Below, piece after piece: positions 6,538 to 11,796 of a stretch of 11,796 nt of DNA (position 1 is its first letter; the number at the start of each line of letters is the position of its first letter). Under the pieces are notes generated by a model. It did not search any database. It was not told the DNA's origin and was given only the letters and a program-made list of their open reading frames with translations. A program made the translations under genes and the position numbers. Source of the stretch: Thermoleophilia bacterium (GTDB taxonomy: Bacteria > Actinomycetota > Thermoleophilia > Gaiellales > F1-60-MAGs149); assembly GCA_016462095.1 (NCBI GenBank), contig JAEMTW010000004.1, positions 2,250-14,045 of the forward strand, in the 5' to 3' direction.

Positions 6538-7847
6538 TGCCCGACCGCGGATTTCTCCGCCTGCCTGCCCGCAACCGTGAGTTGGCGCTGATTGCCCTCG
6601 CCTTGCTGATTGCCACTACCGGCTTTGCGGCAGTCCAGCTCGCACGCGCCCAAGAGTTCGCGGCTTCGCCGTTGATCGCCGCCGCCTTCTTTGCCGGCGC
6701 CTATCTGATCGCACACCTCGTCGTTCGCATCACGCTGCCAGACGCCGATCCCTACGTCCTACCGATCACTGCTGTCCTGACGGCGCTCGGGCTGATCGAG
6801 ATCTACCGCATCGACGCCACGCTTGCACGTGACCAGGGCCTCTGGATCGTGCTTGGCCTGGTGCTCTTCGTCGGTGTGATTGTTGCCTTCCGCGACATTC
6901 GCCGACTCGAAACGCTGCGCTATACGTGTGGTGCCGTCGCCGTGGGGCTCTTGCTGGCGACGATTGTGCTGGGCTCGGAGGTCAATGGTGCGCGCCTCTG
7001 GATTCGGGTCGCGGGGCTGCAGATCCAGCCGGGTGAGTTCGCCAAGATCCTGCTCGTGATCTTCCTCGCGGGCTATCTTCGCGAGCGTCGTGAGGTGCTG
7101 GCCGCACCGGCCCGCAAGGTGCTCGGCATCGGTGTGCCGGCACTGCGCCATTCGCTACCGCTGCTGATCATCGCCGGCGCATCACTCGTGCTGCTGGTCG
7201 CCATGAACGACCTTGGCTCGTCGTTGCTGTTTTACGTGATCGCGCTGGCGATGCTCTACATCGCGACCGGTCGCCTGCTCTTTGTCGGTCTCGGTGCGGG
7301 TCTCTTTGCGCTCGGTGCGGCCGCCGCTCTCCAGATCACACCGCGTGTGCAGACCCGCATCGACGGCTGGCTGCAACCGTGGGCCGATGAGCAGGCGCAA
7401 TGCTGCTACCAGATCACCCAGTCGATCTACACGATTGCGGATGGTGGCGTGCTTGGTGCGGGCTTTGGTCGCGGCTTAATTCTCAATAGCGGTGGCGGCA
7501 CGATCATCCCGTATGCCGAGACCGACTTCATCTACTCCGTGATTGCGAATGAGCTGGGGCTCGTCGGTGCCACCGCGGTGATCCTGCTCTACCTGCTGCT
7601 TGCGTGGCGCGGTTTCCGCATTGCCACGACCGCGGATGATGGCTTTTCGAAGCTGCTGGCAGCGGGCCTCGCGACGGCCGTTGCCTTTCAGGTCTTCGTG
7701 ATCGTGGGCGGTGTGATTCGCCTGCTCCCCCTGACGGGTCTGACGCTGCCGTTCGTGTCGTATGGCGGTTCGAGCGTGACGGCTAACTTCGCGATCGCCG
7801 GTCTCCTGCTCTGTATCTCGCAACGCGCGAATCGAGAGCGCGCATGA
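6537..7847 (+). CDS. rodA: RodA/FtsW-family (SEDS) peptidoglycan glycosyltransferase
   Basis: 436 aa, about 10-12 membrane helices over its length. SEDS hallmarks are present: ARLWIRV and IQPGEFAKI (about 152-171), DLGSS (about 225-229), TDFIYSVIANELG (about 329-341, containing the conserved catalytic-loop Asp at about 330), and LTLPFVSYGGSS (about 402-413). The family polymerises lipid II into glycan strands with a partner class B PBP, here encoded immediately downstream with a 4-nt ATGA overlap. RodA is favoured over FtsW because of this position in the pstP-rodA-pbpA order; sequence alone does not separate them. ATG 6537 overlaps the phosphatase stop (TGATG); GTG at 6534 would add one residue. 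The segment about 277-296 includes an adjacent Cys pair in a probably extracytoplasmic loop. Confidence 0.93.
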   Translation: MPDRGFLRLPARNRELALIALALLIATTGFAAVQLARAQEFAASPLIAAAFFAGAYLIAHLVVRITLPDADPYVLPITAVLTALGLIEIYRIDATLARDQGLWIVLGLVLFVGVIVAFRDIRRLETLRYTCGAVAVGLLLATIVLGSEVNGARLWIRVAGLQIQPGEFAKILLVIFLAGYLRERREVLAAPARKVLGIGVPALRHSLPLLIIAGASLVLLVAMNDLGSSLLFYVIALAMLYIATGRLLFVGLGAGLFALGAAAALQITPRVQTRIDGWLQPWADEQAQCCYQITQSIYTIADGGVLGAGFGRGLILNSGGGTIIPYAETDFIYSVIANELGLVGATAVILLYLLLAWRGFRIATTADDGFSKLLAAGLATAVAFQVFVIVGGVIRLLPLTGLTLPFVSYGGSSVTANFAIAGLLLCISQRANRERA

Positions 7848-9286
7848 ACCGACGCATCGGCAACCTCTTCATCGTGCTCGCCGTCGGCCTGCTCGGTCTG
7901 ATCGCGATGACGACGTACTGGCAGGTCGTCGCTCGCTCCTCACTCGAGGCGCGGCAGTCCAACGTACGACTCGTCTACCGCGACCTCGCAATCGACCGTG
8001 GCTCGATCGTCTCGTCCGATGGTGTCACGCTCGCCGAGTCCAAGCCCGGCACGCTCGACGGTCGCACCGTCTACCTCCGCGACTATCCGACGGGCGGGCT
8101 GGCTGCGCAGCTGGTGGGCTACTCGTCGCTGCTCGCGGGCCGCGCGGGTCTTGAACGCTCACTCGATCCAGAGCTGACGGGTAGCACGGGCGACTTGGCT
8201 GGCGTCATCAACTCGTTCGATCGCCTGAAAGGCGACACCGTCCGTGGTGACGACGTTATCTTGCGCCTCAACGCGGCGGCGCAGAAGGTTGCGATGGACG
8301 AACTGACCAAGCTCGGGGTGCGGGGCAGCGTCGTCGTGCTCGATCCAAGCAACGGTGGCATTCTCGTGATGGCGTCGACGCCGACGTTCGATCCAAACAC
8401 GGGCCTCGAGCAGGCCCTCAGCGACCCCGGCTCGCCGCTCCTCAACCGAGCCACCCAGGGTCTCTATCCGCCGGGCTCCACCTTTAAGGTCGTGACTGCC
8501 GCCAGTGCGCTTGATGCGGGTCTCGTGACCCCCGAGACGAACTTTCCTGGTCCCTCCTGTATCGACTCGGGCGGGCAGAAGCTCTGTAACTTTCGCGACC
8601 GTGCGTACGGGCCGCACAGCTTTGGCTACGCGCTGGTCCATTCGATCAACACCACGTTCGCCGAGGTTGGTGCCGACCTTGGCAAGGATCAGCTCGAGGC
8701 AACGATGCGTGGCTTCGGCTTCTTCTCGCGCTTCCCTTGGGACTATCCGCCGGAGCAGTCGTTGCCGTCCGGCATCTTTAACCGCCGTGGCAACCTGATC
8801 GATCCGAGTGCGCCGATCGACGTGCCCCGGATCGCGATCGGGCAGGAGCGACTGCTGGCGACACCACTGCAGATGGCCGAGGTCGCCGCCGCCGTCGCCA
8901 ATGGTGGTCAGATCGTGCAACCCGAGCCAGTGCAGGAGGTGCGCGCACCAGATGGTTCGGTGGTGCGACGACCTTCCCCGGTCTATCTCGGTCGGGCAAT
9001 GACGACCGAGACCGCGGCCACGCTCCGCGAGCTGATGAAGCAGGTTGTTGACGAGGGCACGGGTGGCGCAGCAGCTGTCGCGGGACTCGACGTGGCGGGC
9101 AAGACGGGCACGGCAGAGACCGGCACCGCCGGCAAGAACGACGCCTGGTTTATCGGTTTTGCGCCGGCTGAGTCCTCCCGTTTTGCCTTCGCCGTGCTGG
9201 TCGAAGACGTCGACGGAACCGGCGGCGACGTGGCCGCACCGATCGCTGCGGCCGTGCTACGGGCGCTGACTGCGCAGACAACGTGA
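7844..9286 (+). CDS. pbpA: Class B penicillin-binding protein (PbpA-like transpeptidase)
   Basis: 480 aa. One N-terminal membrane helix (about 7-29), a short dimerisation region with RGSI (52-55) and no transglycosylase domain, then a transpeptidase domain from about 155. Active-site motifs are complete: STFK (212-215, Ser212 nucleophile), SIN (267-269) and KTGT (420-423). The length and short N-terminal region match actinobacterial PbpA rather than the larger FtsI or PBP2. The enzyme cross-links peptidoglycan stem peptides outside the membrane and is the expected partner of the adjacent RodA. Cys239 and Cys248 flank a loop before the SxN motif and could form a disulfide. The start overlaps the rodA stop (ATGA). 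A 31-nt gap, the largest in this operon, separates it from pknB. Confidence 0.95.
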   Translation: MNRRIGNLFIVLAVGLLGLIAMTTYWQVVARSSLEARQSNVRLVYRDLAIDRGSIVSSDGVTLAESKPGTLDGRTVYLRDYPTGGLAAQLVGYSSLLAGRAGLERSLDPELTGSTGDLAGVINSFDRLKGDTVRGDDVILRLNAAAQKVAMDELTKLGVRGSVVVLDPSNGGILVMASTPTFDPNTGLEQALSDPGSPLLNRATQGLYPPGSTFKVVTAASALDAGLVTPETNFPGPSCIDSGGQKLCNFRDRAYGPHSFGYALVHSINTTFAEVGADLGKDQLEATMRGFGFFSRFPWDYPPEQSLPSGIFNRRGNLIDPSAPIDVPRIAIGQERLLATPLQMAEVAAAVANGGQIVQPEPVQEVRAPDGSVVRRPSPVYLGRAMTTETAATLRELMKQVVDEGTGGAAAVAGLDVAGKTGTAETGTAGKNDAWFIGFAPAESSRFAFAVLVEDVDGTGGDVAAPIAAAVLRALTAQTT

Positions 9287-9295
9287 GACAATCCC

Positions 9296-9311
9296 CAATG
9301 GAACAACATTG
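9296..9311 (+). repeat. Small inverted repeat in the pbpA-pknB gap
   Basis: CAATG (9296-9300) and CATTG (9307-9311) are inverted copies around a 6-nt loop, ending 6 nt before ATG 9318. The stem is only 5 bp and there is no T-tract, so a terminator is unlikely. It could affect pknB translation initiation or be chance. It also covers the TTG at 9309, the alternative pknB start. Confidence 0.25.
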
Positions 9312-9317
9312 AGCCAC

Positions 9318-11237
9318 ATGGACGACACCTCTCCCGGCGCCCTCTTTGACGGGCGCTACCGCATCGTTGGCCGCCTTGGTCAGGGCGGCATGGCGCGCGT
9401 TTTTCTGGCGCAAGACGAATCGCTGCACCGCCAAGTCGCCGTCAAGGTGCTGGCCGATCGTCACAGCGACGATCCCCACTTCATCGAGCGCTTCCAGCGC
9501 GAAGCCCGTGCGGCAGCGCGCCTGAACCACCCGAACATCGTCCAAGTCTACGACCAGTCGCAGACCGCAGGCATGTCGTACATCGTCCAGGAGTACGTCG
9601 AAGGCGAGACGTTGAAGGACCTGATTCGACGCGAGTCGCCGATCGATCCCCGGCGCGCGATCACCATTGCGCTGCAGATTTTGGCTGCCCTCCGCGTCGC
9701 GCATCAGCAAGGCGTGATCCACCGCGACGTCAAGCCTCAGAACATCCTCGTCCAGCCCGACGGCAAGATCAAGGTTGCCGATTTTGGTATTGCCAGTGCC
9801 GGCGATACCGAGATGACGGAGGCCGGCTCGATTGTCGGTACGGCCCAGTATCTCGCGCCCGAGCAGGCCCGCGGCTTGCCGGTTGGACCACCAGCCGACC
9901 TCTACGCGGTCGGCATCGTCCTCTACGAAATGCTCTCGGGCCGCGTGCCATTCGAAGGCGAGGCCGCCGTCACCGTCGCCATGCGCCACGTGCAGGAGGC
10001 CCCTGAGGCGCTGACGGACCGCAATCCGCTCGTGCCCGTTGCGTTGGAGTCCGTCGTCATGCGAGCGCTCGCGAAGGATCCGACGCAGCGCTACCAGAGT
10101 GCCGACCAGATGGGCATCGAGCTCGACCGCGTGCGTCAGGGACTACCGATCAGTGACGAGACGTCCGTGATCGGTGCGGCCACCATCGCCATGACCCGGC
10201 TCGCCAGCGAGACGCTCGTTGCTCCCCCTCTGCCGCCACGCGAGCCGCCACCAACGCGCGGAGGCAATCCCAATCGCAAGCGTTTGTGGATTCTCTTGCT
10301 CGTGCTTGGTGTCGTGTTGCTCGCCGTCGTTGCCGGTGTCTACGCCTTTACTCGCGGAGACTCCGCCGGTGGTGGTGGTGGTGGTGCGACTACAGCGTCG
10401 ACGGCAACGACCAGCGCGCTCGTCGAGATCCCCGATCTCGTCGGACAGACGCAGGCAGCTGCAACCGCGGCCCTCGAGCAGCTCGGGCTGGTCGTCCTCA
10501 TCACCCAGCAGACCTCGGCCGACGCGCCTCCTGGCGAGGTCATCGCGATGCGTCCAAACCCAGGCGGAGAGGTGCCCACGGGTACGACGATTGAACTCCA
10601 GATTTCTGCTGGCCCGAATCTCGTGACCGTGCCAGACGTGCAGGGTGCTGACGGGGGCGATGCCACCGCACAGATCGAAGTACTCGGCCTCCTCGTCTCC
10701 ATCGTGGAGGATTCGTCTGACAGCGTCGCTGTGGGCCACGTCATCTCACAGGCGCCATCGGGTGGCGTTGGCGTCAAGGCAGGCTCGACCGTCACGCTCA
10801 CCATCTCGAAGGGCAAGCAGACAGGCACCGTGCCGAACATCACGAAGATGGACATCACAAACGCCCAAAACACGCTGATCGCAGCTGGCCTCGTGCTCGG
10901 CTCAGAGACGCAAGCGAATGACGCGGCACCTGTCGGTCAGGTAATCAGCCAAGACCCGGCCGCCGGTACTATCCTCCCGCAAGGTGGCTTCGTCAACGTC
11001 GTCGTCTCCAAGGGTCCCGTCAGCGTCTCGGTGCCGTCCGTCGTCAACATGACGCGCAGTAACGCTGAGGCGCAGATCACCAATGCTGGACTCGTTGCCA
11101 ACACGCAAGAGACCGCCGTCACCGACCCTGCCCAGGACGGCATCGTCGTTTCGCAGGACCCGGCGAGTGGCTCGTCGAGGCCACAGGGCTCGACCGTCAC
11201 GATCGTCGTTGGACGCTACTCGGGGACGACGGCGTAG
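9318..11237 (+). CDS. pknB: PASTA-domain Ser/Thr protein kinase (PknB/Stk1 type)
   Basis: 639 aa. Residues about 14-275 are a Hanks kinase domain: GQGGMARV loop (21-28), K43, helix-C E62, HRD (135-137) with K139 and N142, DFG (155-157), APE (180-182). In the activation loop T164 and T167 precede GTAQYLAPEQ; T167 aligns with an autophosphorylated Thr of mycobacterial PknB. A juxtamembrane linker (about 276-320) leads to a membrane helix (323-345), a Ser-Ala-Gly6 hinge (about 349-356) and four extracellular PASTA repeats (about 368-432, 435-499, 502-566, 569-633). PASTA domains bind muropeptides or lipid II and localise the kinase to growth sites; substrates typically include FHA proteins, MviN and cell-wall enzymes. 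ATG 9318 is preferred because the kinase fold begins soon after; in-frame TTG 9309 adds three residues. The stop overlaps the next start (TAGTG). Confidence 0.95.
   Translation: MDDTSPGALFDGRYRIVGRLGQGGMARVFLAQDESLHRQVAVKVLADRHSDDPHFIERFQREARAAARLNHPNIVQVYDQSQTAGMSYIVQEYVEGETLKDLIRRESPIDPRRAITIALQILAALRVAHQQGVIHRDVKPQNILVQPDGKIKVADFGIASAGDTEMTEAGSIVGTAQYLAPEQARGLPVGPPADLYAVGIVLYEMLSGRVPFEGEAAVTVAMRHVQEAPEALTDRNPLVPVALESVVMRALAKDPTQRYQSADQMGIELDRVRQGLPISDETSVIGAATIAMTRLASETLVAPPLPPREPPPTRGGNPNRKRLWILLLVLGVVLLAVVAGVYAFTRGDSAGGGGGGATTASTATTSALVEIPDLVGQTQAAATAALEQLGLVVLITQQTSADAPPGEVIAMRPNPGGEVPTGTTIELQISAGPNLVTVPDVQGADGGDATAQIEVLGLLVSIVEDSSDSVAVGHVISQAPSGGVGVKAGSTVTLTISKGKQTGTVPNITKMDITNAQNTLIAAGLVLGSETQANDAAPVGQVISQDPAAGTILPQGGFVNVVVSKGPVSVSVPSVVNMTRSNAEAQITNAGLVANTQETAVTDPAQDGIVVSQDPASGSSRPQGSTVTIVVGRYSGTTA
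10368..10385 (+). repeat. (GGT)6 microsatellite encoding a polyglycine hinge
   Basis: Six tandem GGT codons encode Gly351-Gly356 of PknB just outside the membrane helix. It is a flexible spacer before the first PASTA domain and, being a perfect triplet repeat, could change length in frame between strains. Confidence 0.8.
10419..11216 (+). repeat. Four tandem PASTA domain repeats within pknB
   Basis: Four units of about 65-67 codons each begin with I/V-P-x-[IVL] (IPDLVG, VPDVQG, VPNITK, VPSVVN), contain a helix ending in A/L-G-L-V and a GxVxSQxP-type strand, and end in a hydrophobic strand plus KG, GP or GR. This is the PASTA pattern. The copies are diverged in DNA, so recombination between them is not suggested. 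Confidence 0.9.
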
Positions 11238-11796
11238 TGGCCGAGCGGTTGCGGGTTGCCGTCCTTGGTGGCGGCCGCTCGTCTGAGCATGACGTCTCGC
11301 TGCGCTCGGCTGCGAGCGTCGCGGCCGGGCTGGATCCAGACCGCTTCGATGTCAGCTCGATCACGATCAGCCGCGCGGGGCTTTGGCTCGATGCCGCGGG
11401 TGAGCCCGCCGCCGTGACGCCCGGTGCTGGTGGTCTGCTCGGCTGCGATGTGGTCTTCCCTGCCCTGCACGGTCCCTTCGGCGAGGACGGCACGGTCCAG
11501 GGTCTGTTGGAGATGCTCGGCGTCCCCTACGTCGGCTCGGGCGTGCTGGGTTCGGCCTTGACGATGGACAAGGAGCGCTGCAAGTCGGTCTTGCGCGATG
11601 CTGGGATCGACGTGGCGCGTGAGGTCGTCGTGCACCGGCACCAGTCGCGAGCAGACATGCGCGAACAAATTGCAGCGCTGGGTTATCCCGTCTTTGTCAA
11701 GCCTGCCCGGCTGGGCTCGAGCGTTGGCATCTCGCGGGTCGACACCGCTGCTCAGGTCGATGTCGCTCTCGACCTTGCCCTCTCCCACGACGAGAA
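11237..11796 (+). CDS. ddl: D-alanine--D-alanine ligase, N-terminal half (truncated by window edge)
   Basis: The GTG at 11237 opens a frame of 186 codons that runs to the edge. Visible motifs are VLGGGRSSEHDVSL (about residues 9-22), PALHGPFGEDGTVQG (about 79-93), YVGSGVLGSALTMDK (about 101-115) and VFVKPARLGSSVGIS (about 152-166); these are the N-terminal substrate region and the first part of the ATP-grasp domain of Ddl. The enzyme joins two D-Ala residues with ATP to give the dipeptide that MurF adds to the UDP-MurNAc peptide, in the cytoplasm. The start overlaps the pknB stop by one base (TAGTG), so translation is probably coupled to the kinase. Usual length is about 350 aa, so nearly half is missing. 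Ligase is favoured over D-Ala-D-Lac relatives, but the specificity residues lie beyond the edge. Confidence 0.93.
   Translation, partial: MAERLRVAVLGGGRSSEHDVSLRSAASVAAGLDPDRFDVSSITISRAGLWLDAAGEPAAVTPGAGGLLGCDVVFPALHGPFGEDGTVQGLLEMLGVPYVGSGVLGSALTMDKERCKSVLRDAGIDVAREVVVHRHQSRADMREQIAALGYPVFVKPARLGSSVGISRVDTAAQVDVALDLALSHDE

Noticed and set aside
7520..7560. Glu in place of His before the TDF motif of RodA, considered as an unusual active-site change
   Set aside because: The catalytic-loop Asp is kept, and from memory actinobacterial RodA proteins vary at the preceding position, so this is probably normal for the subfamily.
8159..8920. Minus-strand open frame of 253 codons opposite pbpA
   Set aside because: No recognisable domain; the plus strand carries all transpeptidase motifs.
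9150..9989. Minus-strand open frame of 279 codons opposite the pbpA/pknB junction
   Set aside because: Spans two well-supported genes on the other strand and shows no domain of its own.

Overview
The window looks like part of the chromosome of a high-GC, monoderm-type bacterium (GC roughly 60-65% by eye). The cluster FHA - FHA - PP2C phosphatase - RodA - class B PBP - PASTA kinase is the actinobacterial fhaA-fhaB-pstP-rodA-pbpA-pknB cell-wall signalling locus. Related versions occur in Chloroflexota of the Thermomicrobia kind. A deep-branching actinobacterium (for example Thermoleophilia-like) or a Chloroflexota member fits best; the sequence alone does not settle which.

Left arm (1-2045, minus strand): three genes read leftwards and probably form one transcription unit. 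The first is a one-pass membrane protein with a CARDB-like extracellular C-terminus (no assigned function), followed 14 bp later by a DUF4446 protein with an N-terminal membrane helix. After a 58-bp gap holding a small palindrome comes the N-terminal third or so of an HNH endonuclease family gene that runs off the left edge.

Divergent junction (2046-2084): only 39 bp separate the likely start codons of the left and right units, so their promoters must overlap each other or lie inside the opposing coding sequences.

Right arm (2085-11796, plus strand): eight genes in a nearly gapless operon. They are a Ser/Thr kinase fused to a C-terminal domain with about 8 membrane segments, FhaA (DUF3662 + FHA), FhaB (membrane helix + FHA), a PstP-like PP2C phosphatase with one membrane helix, a RodA/FtsW-family glycan polymerase, a PbpA-like class B transpeptidase, a PknB-like kinase with four PASTA repeats, and the start of D-Ala-D-Ala ligase. 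Stops and starts overlap or nearly touch at every junction except the one before pknB (31 nt).

How it works together (known for the families, inferred here): the PASTA kinase senses peptidoglycan fragments or lipid II outside the cell. It and the second kinase phosphorylate targets inside, the FHA proteins bind phosphothreonine, and the PP2C reverses the signal. RodA and PbpA polymerise and cross-link peptidoglycan, and Ddl makes the D-Ala-D-Ala dipeptide of its precursor. The least ordinary parts are the polytopic kinase at the head of the operon and the uncharacterised extracellular protein divergent from it. No mobile element, CRISPR array, tRNA or rRNA was recognised.
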